Assembly (NCBI GenBank): GCA_947493705.1
Contig: CANLSH010000002.1
Span: forward strand, 1 to 64,000
Reading direction: 5' to 3'
Source of the DNA: an uncultured Arachnia sp.
Lineage (GTDB): Bacteria > Actinomycetota > Actinomycetes > Propionibacteriales > Propionibacteriaceae
DNA length: 64,000 nucleotides
Part shown: one piece after another, positions 16,222 through 24,823 of the stretch
Layout: each line of letters starts with the position of its first letter
How positions within the stretch are numbered: position 1 is the first letter of the stretch
Program-made: the position numbers and the translations under genes
Notes under the pieces: model-generated
What the model was told of the DNA's origin: nothing
Seen by the model: only the letters and a program-made list of their open reading frames with translations
Databases searched by the model: none

Positions 16222-17529
16222 ATGAACGCTCTGACTTTTGTGGTGCTTGGTGGCGCCGGTGACCTGGCCCGCCGCCTTCTGCTGCCCGGACTTGCCCAGT
16301 ACATGGCCGAGGATCCGCTCCTCGACGTGACGCTGGTGGGTGCAGGTCTCTCCGCCGAGGAGGATTACGCAGGCTCCCTACGTGAGGCACTGCGGAGCGC
16401 CGGGGCCCCTGCGGAGACGACGGAGCGGCTGGTGGCAAAGACGTCGTGGATGAAAGTTGATGCCACATCACCGGAGGATCTTGAAAAGCTGCTGATGGGC
16501 AGGACCGGGCGAACAATTCTCTACTTCGCCCTGTCGCCGTCAGTGACAAAACTGACGGTCGACGCTCTCGGGCAGATCGACCTCCCGGATGGTCTCGAGT
16601 TCGCCCTGGAGAAGCCCTTCGGAACCGATGCTGCCTCTGCTCGGGCCCTGACCGAGGCTCTGCATCGCTTCACTGACGAGGACCACATAGTCCGAACAGA
16701 CCATTTCCTGGGCACGTCCGGGACGGTCAACCTGTGCGGACTGATGCAGACCAACCGGCCGCTGCAGGCCACGTGGCACAGTGGCGCCGTCGATTCTGTG
16801 ACCATCGTGTACGACGAGACACTCGGCCTTGAGGGACGCGCACGGTTCTACGACGCCAACGGTGCCGCACGCGACATGCTGCAGTCCCATCTGTTGCAGA
16901 GCATGGCCCGGTCCCTGGCTGACCCGGCCGATGGCCCCGACGGCGCTGCAGAGATCCTCGCTGCCACACACTTGGCCGGTGACGTCACGGATTCTGCGCG
17001 AAGGGCCCGCTACACAGCTGGCGAGATCGCCGGCCACCGCCTTCCCGACTACGCTCAGGAGGACGGGGTGGATGCAGCGCGGGGCACTGAGACGCTGGCT
17101 GAGGTCGTCCTTGCCGTGGACACCGACTTCTGGCGCGGCGTCCCCATCACCCTGCGTTCGGGGAAGGCGATCGGCGATCCCCGACAGGAGATCACGGTGC
17201 GCTACCACCCCGTCGGCAATGCGCAGGGCACCACGCTACGCCTCAGCTTCGAAAATGACAGCGTCCTGATGGAGATCAACATCGCCGATCCGGTGCACCG
17301 CGATTCTCTCCAGCGCGCCACCTTCCACACGAACCTGGTTCCGTCCCGGCTCTCCGCGTACGGCCGCGTGGTGCGCAGTCTCGTCCAACGCAGCGGCGCC
17401 ACGGAGTTGCATCCCGAGTCACCCGTCCGGGCGTGGGAGATCCTGCAGCCGGTTCTCGACGCCTTCGCCAACGACTCGGTGCCGCTGGAGGAGTACCCAG
17501 CGGGATCCTCGGGTCCCGAAGGCTGGTGA
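16222..17529 (+). CDS. glucose-6-phosphate dehydrogenase family protein, short/divergent
   Basis: The 435-residue protein has the G6PD architecture: a Rossmann domain with VVLGGAGDLARRLLLPGL, then EKPFGTD, and the C-terminal domain with ARFYDANGAARDMLQSHLLQ, whose histidine is the usual catalytic base. It is about 60 residues shorter than standard Zwf. The normally invariant RIDHYLGKE is RTDHFLGTS here, so the substrate-contacting lysine is replaced by threonine. It may be a divergent Zwf with altered substrate or cofactor preference. The start at 16222 is where the Rossmann strand begins; a longer frame upstream is unconserved and overlaps the GH15 gene. It is followed by repeat-rich DNA. 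Confidence 0.8.
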   Translation: MNALTFVVLGGAGDLARRLLLPGLAQYMAEDPLLDVTLVGAGLSAEEDYAGSLREALRSAGAPAETTERLVAKTSWMKVDATSPEDLEKLLMGRTGRTILYFALSPSVTKLTVDALGQIDLPDGLEFALEKPFGTDAASARALTEALHRFTDEDHIVRTDHFLGTSGTVNLCGLMQTNRPLQATWHSGAVDSVTIVYDETLGLEGRARFYDANGAARDMLQSHLLQSMARSLADPADGPDGAAEILAATHLAGDVTDSARRARYTAGEIAGHRLPDYAQEDGVDAARGTETLAEVVLAVDTDFWRGVPITLRSGKAIGDPRQEITVRYHPVGNAQGTTLRLSFENDSVLMEINIADPVHRDSLQRATFHTNLVPSRLSAYGRVVRSLVQRSGATELHPESPVRAWEILQPVLDAFANDSVPLEEYPAGSSGPEGW

Positions 17530-17876
17530 AAGTATGGGGCTGCATCAGACCGCATCGGACCGCACCGCGCTGTACTGAGCACCGTCGGGGGCCGCGCTGT
17601 ACTGGGCTGCGTCGGAACTGCATCAGGCTGCATCGGGGCCGCATCAAGCCGCACCGCGCTGTACCGCTTGGTGCAGCCGCTCGCTGGCCGGACACGCCGC
17701 ATTCATGACGTGCCACGCACAGCTTCGACCAGACACGCCGTAGTCACTGGCCGCCGCGTAGACATCCGACCAGACACGCCGCACTCACTGCCCACCGCGC
17801 CGTAGAGGTCCTCGGTGGGTAGTGGTTGAGGCGTGTCCGGTCAGCCCCTCCATCGCGTATTCCCCTACATCCTTAC
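17530..17876. repeat. non-coding region built of degenerate direct repeats
   Basis: No gene is supported here. The left part has two ~36-bp direct copies ending in CCGCACCGCGCTGTAC (17540-17575 and 17628-17664), and the 11-mer CCGCGCTGTAC occurs at 17565, 17592 and 17654. The right part has GACACGCCG at 17691, 17732 and 17773, exactly 41 bp apart. The two later copies match over about 33 bp from CGACCAGACACGCCG. An inverted copy (GGCGTGTCCGGTC) lies at 17830-17842. The repeats are imperfect, so they look like an old array rather than a young duplication. Confidence 0.6.
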
Positions 17877-17893
17877 TTTGGACTTATTCCAGA
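17877..17893 (+). promoter_or_regulatory. Fur-type operator candidate upstream of fur-katA
   Basis: TTTGGACTTATTCCAGA is an interrupted inverted repeat (TTTGGA/TCCAGA, one mismatch) in an AT-rich patch 22 bp before the fur start. Its size and place suit an autoregulated peroxide-sensing Fur protein. Confidence 0.4.
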
Positions 17894-17914
17894 TTTGGGG
17901 CTACGCTGTAGTAA

Positions 17915-18433
17915 ATGCCTGACGACGTAGCCTTAGCACCGACCGTGACCGGAGCCTCCTCCGCCGTCGGTGTGCTGCGTGACAACGGCATCCGGATCAC
18001 TGCGTCGAGGGTCGCGGTGCTTTCCGCGGTCGACGAGGCACCGCACATTGATGCGGACGCTGTGGCCCACATCGTCCGCGACCGCCTGGGCGCGGTCTCC
18101 ACCCAGGCCATCTACGACGCCCTGGCGCTGTTCACCCGCCTCGGGCTGGTCCGGCGCATCAAGCCCTCCGGTTCGTCCGCGCTCTACGAGACACGCGTCG
18201 GTGACAACCACCATCACATGATGTGTCGTGGCTGCGCCATGATCCTCGACGTGGATTGTCCCACTGCGACACCACCGTGTCTCATGCCAGCAACGACGAA
18301 TGGCTTCCTCATCGACGAAGCTGAAGTCATTTACTGGGGCCTGTGCCCGACCTGTCGCAACCTCTCGGCTGATCCAGCCAGCGACGCGAACTCTCTCCCC
18401 CTACCCACCAACAACGAAAGGCACCATGACTAA
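17915..18433 (+). CDS. Fur family regulator (FurA/PerR-like) coupled to catalase
   Basis: This 172-residue protein has the winged-helix Fur DNA-binding domain ([15 protein letters not shown] ... [21 protein letters not shown]), the sensory His-rich stretch [12 protein letters not shown] and a second CxxC (CPTCRNL). It contains more than one CxxC-type pair, consistent with a structural zinc site, as in peroxide sensors. Its TAA lies inside the start of katA (overlap ATGACTAA), so the two are translationally coupled. In actinobacteria such pairs are de-repressed by peroxide. An interrupted palindrome precedes the start codon and probably serves autoregulation. Confidence 0.88.
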   Translation: MPDDVALAPTVTGASSAVGVLRDNGIRITASRVAVLSAVDEAPHIDADAVAHIVRDRLGAVSTQAIYDALALFTRLGLVRRIKPSGSSALYETRVGDNHHHMMCRGCAMILDVDCPTATPPCLMPATTNGFLIDEAEVIYWGLCPTCRNLSADPASDANSLPLPTNNERHHD

Positions 18434-19979
18434 AGATCTTGATCGAGACCTGATCCATGAGGGCACCACACCCGAAGGATCCGCCCTGAGCAATGGAGCA
18501 CCGGCCGAGTCCGACCGCAACAGCCTCAGCCTCTCCCCCAATGGCCCACTCCTGCTGCACGACGTCCATCTCGTGGAGACTCTGGCCCACTTCAACCGCG
18601 CCAACGTTCCGGAGCGCCGCCCGCACGCCAAGGGCTCCGGCGCTTTCGGCGAGTTCGAGGTCACCAACGACGTCTCCGCCTACACCAAGGCCGCTCTCTT
18701 CCAGCCCGGGACCAAGACCCGGATGCTGGCACGGTTCTCGACGGTGGCAGGTGAGCAAGGCTCCGCCGACACGTGGCGGGACGTCCGTGGTTTCTCGCTG
18801 AAGTTCTACACCACCGAGGGCAACTACGACCTCGTCGGCAACAACACGCCCATTTTCTTCGTGCGTGATCCCATGAAGTTCCCCCACTTCATCCGCTCGC
18901 AGAAGCGGCTTCCGGACTCGGGTCTGCGCGACGGCACCATGCAGTGGGACTTCTGGACCCACACCCCGGAATCCGCCCACCAGGTCACCTACCTCATGGG
19001 TGACCGCGGCCTGCCGCGTTCCTGGCGCTACATGAACGGCTACGGCTCGCACACCTACATGTGGGTCAACGAGGCTGGTGAGAAGTTCTGGGTCAAGTAC
19101 CACTTCCACACCGACCAGGGCGTGGAGAACCTGACAGCCGCCGAAGCCGAGCGCTTGGCCGGAGCCGACGGCGAGTACCACCGTCGCGACCTCTTCGACG
19201 CCATCGGCCGCGGTGAGCACCCCACGTGGACACTGTCGGTCCAGGTCATGCCGTACGAAGATGCCAAGGAGTACCGGTTCAACCCGTTTGACCTGACCAA
19301 GATCTGGCCGCACTCCGACTACCCGCTCATCAAGGTGGGCACCATGACACTGAATGAGAACCCGAAGAACTTCTTCGCGGAGATCGAGCAGGCCGCCTTC
19401 GCGCCCAGCAACATCGTGCCGGGGATTGGGTACTCACCGGACAAGATGCTGCTCGGCCGCGTGTTTGCCTACGCCGACGCCCATCGCGCCCGTATCGGCA
19501 CCAACTTCCACCAGCTGCCGGTCAACCAGCCCATCAATGATGCGCCGGATCCGTACATGGTGGACGGCAACATGGCCTACAAGCACAGCGGCGATGCGCC
19601 CGTCTACGCGCCGAACAGCTTCGGCCGCTCCTATGCAGACCAGGAGGGGCCTGTCGAGACGAGCTGGGAGGCCGACGGCGAAATGGTGCGCCAGGCCTAC
19701 GTCTTGCATGAGGAGGACGACGACTGGACCCAGGCCGGCAACCTCGTGCGCAACGTCTTCGATGACGCTGCCCGGGACCGCTTCGTCGCCACGGTCTCTG
19801 GCGCACTCGTGGGCGTCCACCCCGAGGTGCTGGATCGTGCGTTCACCTACTGGAGCAATGTGGACAACAACATTGGCGCCCGCATCAAGGAAGCGGTGCA
19901 GAAGGCCGAGGCTGGCGCTTCAGACGGTCTTTCCACCGACGCCATCATCAAGGAGCCCGTCGGCACAACGGAAGCCTGA
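18426..19979 (+). CDS. katA: catalase (monofunctional haem type)
   Basis: The enzyme breaks hydrogen peroxide into water and oxygen. The 517-residue length is usual for small-subunit clade 3 catalases. The distal histidine lies in [20 protein letters not shown] and the distal Asn in [15 protein letters not shown]. The proximal haem tyrosine is in the R-x3-Y-x-D motif [25 protein letters not shown] precedes the ATG, which overlaps the fur stop codon. A rho-independent terminator follows at 20018, so fur-katA is one transcription unit. Confidence 0.96.
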   Translation: MTKDLDRDLIHEGTTPEGSALSNGAPAESDRNSLSLSPNGPLLLHDVHLVETLAHFNRANVPERRPHAKGSGAFGEFEVTNDVSAYTKAALFQPGTKTRMLARFSTVAGEQGSADTWRDVRGFSLKFYTTEGNYDLVGNNTPIFFVRDPMKFPHFIRSQKRLPDSGLRDGTMQWDFWTHTPESAHQVTYLMGDRGLPRSWRYMNGYGSHTYMWVNEAGEKFWVKYHFHTDQGVENLTAAEAERLAGADGEYHRRDLFDAIGRGEHPTWTLSVQVMPYEDAKEYRFNPFDLTKIWPHSDYPLIKVGTMTLNENPKNFFAEIEQAAFAPSNIVPGIGYSPDKMLLGRVFAYADAHRARIGTNFHQLPVNQPINDAPDPYMVDGNMAYKHSGDAPVYAPNSFGRSYADQEGPVETSWEADGEMVRQAYVLHEEDDDWTQAGNLVRNVFDDAARDRFVATVSGALVGVHPEVLDRAFTYWSNVDNNIGARIKEAVQKAEAGASDGLSTDAIIKEPVGTTEA

Positions 19980-20017
19980 CACTCAGCCCGCGATCTCTGG
20001 GCAGGTGAAGTGCGGAA

Positions 20018-20047
20018 GGGGCGTCGACACCGTCGGCGCCCCTTTTC
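20018..20047 (+). terminator. rho-independent terminator after katA
   Basis: GGGGCGTCGAC and GTCGGCGCCCC form an 11-bp stem with one mismatch and a 3-nt loop, followed by TTTTCC. It starts 38 bp after the katA stop. Confidence 0.85.
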
Positions 20048-20082
20048 CGTGCCCGAGCACTGTGCCGTCTACGCTCTCCAAT

Positions 20083-20574
20083 ATGACCGACGACGTGGAG
20101 CGCACCCCGGACGGTCATCACATCGTGGTGAAGGGACGACGGTGGCGTGCGAGCGATACGGGGATTCCAGACAACCTCCGCTCCGAGCTCGTCAGCGAGC
20201 TGATGCGTGCCCGTCGCGAAGTGAAGACTCGGGGCGACGACGCACGTCCGCTGGTGCAGGACGCAAAGGTCGCCCTCGGTGAGCGCGGCGCACCATGGTG
20301 GGAACCGGCCACCGATCAGGGCCTGCGTAATCGGCTTGCCGCCACAATCCGTACGCTTCTGCGACACAGGGATGGCACCACCATCTGCCCCAGCGATGCG
20401 GCGCGCGTGGTGGGCGGCGACGGCTGGCGCGACATCGTCGAAGTGACACGTGAAGTGGCGCAGCAGTTGGTGGATCAGCAGCAGGTGGTGGTGCAGCAGA
20501 AAGGCGAGCGTGTCGACATCCGCGAGGCACGCGGACCTGTCCGCATCGCCCCCGGATCCGCGCTCACTCGCTGA
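20083..20574 (+). CDS. DUF3253 domain protein
   Basis: A 163-residue protein. The N-terminal ~70 residues (DGHHIVVKGRRWRASDTGIP) resemble a short domain found in many small actinobacterial proteins. The C-terminal ~75 residues are DUF3253: RTLLRHRDGTTICPSDAARV, VGGDGWRD, then VVVQQKGERVDIREARGPVRI. DUF3253 looks like a small winged-helix fold, but its function is unknown. The ATG at 20083 lacks a good Shine-Dalgarno and follows the katA terminator, so it has its own promoter. Confidence 0.72.
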   Translation: MTDDVERTPDGHHIVVKGRRWRASDTGIPDNLRSELVSELMRARREVKTRGDDARPLVQDAKVALGERGAPWWEPATDQGLRNRLAATIRTLLRHRDGTTICPSDAARVVGGDGWRDIVEVTREVAQQLVDQQQVVVQQKGERVDIREARGPVRIAPGSALTR

Positions 20575-20824
20575 CCCTCAGCGATTACCCTGACGAAAAC
20601 TGGTTGTGATTCGAGGTTTCTGACCGCAAAGGATTCCGCGCTGAATCCGGCAGCAGTTTGTCGTCGATTCTCTGATTTATCCTCGATTCTCTGCTGGCCG
20701 AGTGCACACAAGAGCGGACCGCAGATGACGCAATCACCGTGCACAAAGCCATATGTTGTCGTGGTGGCCAGTCATTGCGGTGTGTCCGGTCACATTCCTT
20801 GGTGCACTCAGTGCTGGCAGGAAA

Positions 20825-21424
20825 TCATCGGCTGTCGACGACCGTCGCGGTGACCGAACGTGCCGAGGCTTCACCCAGCTTGGCGATGAGTTCAGGATCG
20901 CGCCCGGCGTCGAGCTGTTTGAATGTGGAATCGAGGATGCCGCGAATGAGCCCGGCACCAATCTGAGCTGTTTCTCTGTCGTCGACGAGCGCGCTCCAGG
21001 CTTCCGCGAGGACGTCTCGCATGATCGCGTGCGCTGACTCCATCACCTTGATGGTCGCTTCGGAAGGGGCTGTGGTCTGGCCCAGACTCATGAGCCAGCC
21101 GTGGCCACTGCGGGCGGCCTGCTCGACGTTGGCCCGCACCCAGACGGCGATGCGGTCCGCTGGATCCTCGATACTCGCCAGCTCACTCTCCACAGCGTCC
21201 AACCACGAAGGCAGGTGGCGGGCCAGCACCAAACCCCGCAGATCATCGACGCTGTCAACGTAGCGGTAGATGCTGTTGCGGGCGATGCCGACGGCATGGG
21301 TCACGGCCGACGCCGTGAGCGCATCGGGCTGCCCCGAGCGGAGGATCTGTTCGGCGGCATCGACGAGCTGCTGCTGAACCATCGTGCGATGCTCGGCGAC
21401 CGTGGGCGCTGAAATACGAGGCAT
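20825..21424 (-). CDS. TetR family transcriptional regulator
   Basis: This 199-residue repressor has an N-terminal TetR helix-turn-helix (TASAVTHAVGIARNSIYRYV, around residues 38-57) and an all-helical ligand domain. It is divergent from a DHA2 efflux pump, the usual arrangement for a drug-responsive repressor. The ATG at 21424 has AGGAAGGAG upstream. The frame runs to 21607 but would cover the intergenic promoter. Two copies of GACACCCCGTC in the gap are the likely operator half-sites. The ligand is not predictable. Confidence 0.88.
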   Translation of the reverse strand: MPRISAPTVAEHRTMVQQQLVDAAEQILRSGQPDALTASAVTHAVGIARNSIYRYVDSVDDLRGLVLARHLPSWLDAVESELASIEDPADRIAVWVRANVEQAARSGHGWLMSLGQTTAPSEATIKVMESAHAIMRDVLAEAWSALVDDRETAQIGAGLIRGILDSTFKQLDAGRDPELIAKLGEASARSVTATVVDSR

Positions 21425-21475
21425 ACGCAGCTCCTTCCTGTTCAGGCAGAGGCTCAGCATATAGCACAGGAAAGT

Positions 21476-21528
21476 TTGACGACACCCCGTCCTGAAGTAC
21501 AATGGTCCAATCTTAAGGACACCCCGTC
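21476..21528 (+). promoter_or_regulatory. promoter with two TetR-type operator copies for the efflux gene
   Basis: A -35 TTGACG (21476-21481) and a -10 TACAAT (21498-21503) are separated by 16 bp. GACACCCCGTC occurs at 21481-21491 in the spacer and again at 21518-21528, just past the expected start site. Each copy is a GAC-N5-GTC pseudo-palindrome, placed to block the promoter. Confidence 0.65.
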
Positions 21529-21550
21529 GCTCCATTCTTGAGGAGACTTC

Positions 21551-21637
21551 ATGACACGCGCCACCACCTTGGGTGGACGCATCCGCATCCATCTGCCAAT
21601 CATTCACACGGAACTTGCGAATTCAGGCACCTCATGA
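21551..21637 (+). CDS. 28-residue leader ORF translationally coupled to the efflux pump
   Basis: An ATG at 21551 lies five bases after the strong ribosome site GAGGAG. It opens a 28-codon frame (MTRATTLGGRIRIHL...) whose TGA overlaps the MFS start codon as ATGA (21634-21637). The MFS start itself has only a weak ribosome site. This suggests that ribosomes load at the leader and re-start on the pump gene. It could be simple coupling or a drug-sensing leader. No peptide homologue is known to me. Confidence 0.5.
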   Translation: MTRATTLGGRIRIHLPIIHTELANSGTS

Positions 21638-23115
21638 CCGTCGTTGAAGAGTCGAACATTGACCGTGCCACGCGTTCCGAATGGATCGGGTTGTGGGTGC
21701 TCGCCCTCGCGCTCGCCATGATCGTGCTCGACGGCACCATCGTCGGCGTCTCGCTACCCGTCATCATTCAGGACCTGGATCTCAGCCTCACCGAAGCCCA
21801 GTGGGTGAACAGCCTCTATTCCGTCGTCTTTGCAGCGCTGCTGCTCACCTTCGGCCGGCTCGGCGACAGGTTCGGCCGACGCAAACTCATGATTGCCGGC
21901 GTGGCCGTCTTCATGCTGGGCAGCGTGATGGCCGCTCTCTCGGGGGCCGGTGGCCTGCTCATCGCGTCGCGCGCACTACAGGGGGTCGGTGGCGCACTCG
22001 TCCTCCCCTCCACCCTGTCCACGGTGAACGCCACCTTCCGGGGTAAGGATCGTGCCGCCGCGTTCGGGGTCTGGGGCGCCGTGATGTCAGGTGCAGCCGC
22101 CCTCGGCCCTCTGCTCGGTGGCTTCCTCACCAGGGTTGCTGACTGGCCCTGGATCTTTTGGGTCAACATTCCGCTGGGCGTTGGTGTCATCGCGGCCGCA
22201 ATCTTTTTCGTGAAGGAAACCAGGGGTGGGCACGAGGCCGGGGGCTTCGACGTCCTCGGCCCCGTCTACTCGGCGCTCGGCTTCGGAGCACTCGTCTTCG
22301 GCCTCATCGAAGGCACCAGTCTCGGCTGGTGGAAACCGAGGGCGGAGTTCGGCCTCGGTCCCTGGGCCTGGCCCGCCGACGCTGCCCTCTCACCTGTACC
22401 CCTCGCCATCGCCTTTGGAATCATCATCATTGCGCTGTTCGTATGGCGCGAAAGCCGACGGACGGGGAGCAACCTGTCCGCCATGCTCGACACGAGCCTG
22501 TTCCGGATCCAGACCTTCTCGTGGGGCAATATCACTGCCGGACTCGTCGCCGTCGGTGAGTTCGCGCTGGTGTTCATCCTGCCGTTGCACCTCACCACCT
22601 CGCTGGGGCTCAACGTCCTCGGTGCCGGCCTCGTTCTGGCTGCCATGGCCGGTGGAGCGTTCATGGCTGGGGCCCTGGCCCGGCACTTGGCCGCCCGCTT
22701 CGGCTCACCGAACGTGGTGGTTCTCGGCCTGGTCCTGGAACTCGTCGGCCTCCTGGGCACAGCCCTCATGGTCACAATGAGTGCGCCGGCTTGGCTGCTC
22801 GCGATCGTGCTCCTCCCCTACGGCCTGGGCCTCGGTCTGGCCTCCGCGCAACTCACGTCCGTGGTCCTGCACGACGTCCCCGTGAGCCAATCCGGCTCGG
22901 GCAGCGCAGTGCAGAGCACAGTGCGGCAGGTCGGTTCGGCCCTCGGCAGCGCCGTCGGTGGCACGGCTCTGGCCATCGCGCTCCGCGGCAATTTCCGAGC
23001 GGCTGATCCCTCCACCTTCGCCGACGCCGCAGGAGTGGCAATCTGGGCGGCGGCAGGTGTGCTGACGCTAGGCCTGGCCGCCTCACTCATGGTGCGTCAC
23101 GCTGCGAAGCGGTGA
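21634..23115 (+). CDS. DHA2 (EmrB/QacA) family multidrug MFS transporter
   Basis: A 493-residue, roughly 14-segment major facilitator of the drug:H+ antiporter-2 type. It contains motif D1 (VLDGTIVGVSLPVI), motif A (LLTFGRLGDRFGRRKLM) and motif C-like sequence (FGVWGAVMSGAAALGPLLGG) in the fifth segment, the marks of exporters. The ATG at 21634 has a weak ribosome site and overlaps the stop of an upstream 28-codon ORF. The promoter has two operator copies for the divergent TetR repressor. Substrates are probably hydrophobic drugs or dyes. Confidence 0.9.
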   Translation: MTVVEESNIDRATRSEWIGLWVLALALAMIVLDGTIVGVSLPVIIQDLDLSLTEAQWVNSLYSVVFAALLLTFGRLGDRFGRRKLMIAGVAVFMLGSVMAALSGAGGLLIASRALQGVGGALVLPSTLSTVNATFRGKDRAAAFGVWGAVMSGAAALGPLLGGFLTRVADWPWIFWVNIPLGVGVIAAAIFFVKETRGGHEAGGFDVLGPVYSALGFGALVFGLIEGTSLGWWKPRAEFGLGPWAWPADAALSPVPLAIAFGIIIIALFVWRESRRTGSNLSAMLDTSLFRIQTFSWGNITAGLVAVGEFALVFILPLHLTTSLGLNVLGAGLVLAAMAGGAFMAGALARHLAARFGSPNVVVLGLVLELVGLLGTALMVTMSAPAWLLAIVLLPYGLGLGLASAQLTSVVLHDVPVSQSGSGSAVQSTVRQVGSALGSAVGGTALAIALRGNFRAADPSTFADAAGVAIWAAAGVLTLGLAASLMVRHAAKR

Positions 23116-23883
23116 CAAATCGGCGTGAGGGTCACAGCACATCGCATGGACACTGCTCAGCTTCTGGTATTACATCGGATTCCATAGCTGATCCGATCTA
23201 GTTGCTGTAGGCATCGGTGCCGTTGGGTGCCCCAGCGCGCCCATAGCAAACCCTCACCTGCGAGAGGAGTTGCCGGCACTGGATCCTCCACTGATTTCCC
23301 GCCCTGGTAGCGATCGGCCCAACCTTTCACCGTCACCCATGAGCGGGACAGGGTGACGACTTCGCCAACGAGCGCTCGGCCGGCACTCAATCGATGAACC
23401 AATTCTGACGCTGAAAGACTCAGTGGCCAAGTGGCAGCGCAGTATCCGGGGCACACCGAGCCCGCTCTTTCGGTAACTCGACGACACTATGTCAAGCGTC
23501 GTCGGAGTCACGTCATTCATCTCGGCCGGCTTGCCTCTGAACCCGCCGGGATTAGTCATCGACGCCTTCAAGGAGGACCCCTACGGGGCATGGTGCCCCT
23601 GGCCGGAGCTGATGGCCGCGGACGACGCACGCGGATATCGCCCCCGTGAGCGTCCCGAAAGGCTCCCGCTGCAGTTCGTCATCGAAGCTCATTGCCCCAG
23701 CAAGGCACAGACCCTGTAGAGCGTCAGCGTCCCCGGATAACATCGCGTCCCAGGGTGAGGTTTACCGCTCAAGTCACATGGTCCCGGTCTGATGTTGTGG
23801 GCTTGATGAATGCACCGAAACCAGCATGCCTGCTCCGATACTCTCGACAACAAGAGTACTGACGTCGGGATCGGAGGCGGCCG
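23116..23883. other. gene-poor stretch with an IS481 remnant
   Basis: No intact gene is supported in these 768 bases. The minus strand at about 23157-23456 carries a decayed transposase fragment, described separately. A plus frame 23489-23719 has no recognisable domain and no ribosome site. Codon use and the frequent short frames suggest decayed mobile DNA. Confidence 0.5.
23157..23456 (-). pseudogene. degraded IS481-type transposase N-terminal fragment
   Basis: The minus-strand frame reads SWVTVKGWADRYQGG at 23298-23342. This closely resembles the HTH-to-linker segment of IS481 transposases (VSWPTAKRWADRY). Upstream residues (SAGRALVGEVVTL) align loosely with the first helices. Downstream, the expected DRSS-P segment is blurred (VEDPVPATPLAGEG) and no DDE domain follows. 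It is too short and eroded to be active. Confidence 0.42.
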
Positions 23884-24615
23884 ATGGAAACCGCGAATCA
23901 AGTCTCGGTTGCGGCGGGGGTTGACGGGTGCGTTACCGACGAACAAATCCCGCGTCGCAGGACGGTTTTCGACTTCGTTCGTTGGATGATGCTCGCGTTG
24001 TGGCTTTTCGTCATGGCGGTAGCTGTGAGCATCGGCAGCTACAGCACTCAGCTGCGTGACCTCGAATCCGAACTGGATAGAGGCGGCGTCACGTCGGTGA
24101 CGGTCACACCCGGAATGCCAGCGGAAGCCGAGGGTGCGACGACGCAGTCCGTTTACTGGCGGTCCGGTTGGCTCAACCACCGTGCCGACGTTGTCATGGT
24201 CACTCCCGGAGACGACAGTTGGGCCTGGACCTCCGAGGACAACATGGCGGTCCGGACGGGCTACGACATCGCCAACCAGCTTGCTGAGAAAGACCCTGCG
24301 CTTCTGATCACACGGGTTCCTGAGCGCATGTCGGGCGCTGAGGTGTATGGCTTCGAGGTTCCTTCTTGGTTGCTCGGGTTCACTCTCGCTGGCGCTTTCG
24401 GCACGTTCGTGGTCCTCGTCTCAGGGCCTCAGCCCTGGCGCGCGACACGGTGGGCATGGTTCTGGCTCATGACCACTGTGATCGGGGCCCCGCTATTCCT
24501 CGTCCTCGCCGGTCCGACCCCGCCACTTCGTTCCCCGCGGGAACAGCATCGAAGGCTGACCGGCGGACGGGCATTCATCATCGCTCTTGTTCTCCAGTTG
24601 CTGCTGCAGCACTAA
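23884..24615 (+). CDS. uncharacterised membrane protein
   Basis: The 243-residue protein is not recognised. One membrane segment lies at residues ~32-55 (FVRWMMLALWLFVMAVAVSI). A ~110-residue probably extracytoplasmic region follows, with SVYWRSGWLNHRADVVMVTP and repeated Trp. Two further segments lie at ~160-180 and ~190-210, and a hydrophobic C-terminus follows. The layout resembles the actinobacterial Rv1733c-like membrane proteins, but this is only a resemblance. GGAGG sits six bases before ATG 23884. It stands alone in a gene-poor region. Confidence 0.6.
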   Translation: METANQVSVAAGVDGCVTDEQIPRRRTVFDFVRWMMLALWLFVMAVAVSIGSYSTQLRDLESELDRGGVTSVTVTPGMPAEAEGATTQSVYWRSGWLNHRADVVMVTPGDDSWAWTSEDNMAVRTGYDIANQLAEKDPALLITRVPERMSGAEVYGFEVPSWLLGFTLAGAFGTFVVLVSGPQPWRATRWAWFWLMTTVIGAPLFLVLAGPTPPLRSPREQHRRLTGGRAFIIALVLQLLLQH

Positions 24616-24823
24616 TCACCGAAACGGGGCGACTTTTGAAGGACAAACTCTGCGAGGCCAAGATCTTGGCCCGGCTACCCTGGCTACGACGAGGCGCCCG
24701 TAGTGGCCGCCAGCGGCGTTCCTACTGACCATCCGATGTGGCACATGCCACCACCGAGGATTCGGCAGCCCGAGCGCGCTCCCATCAGACACGCCGACGA
24801 GGGGAACGCCCCGCGCTCCCAGC

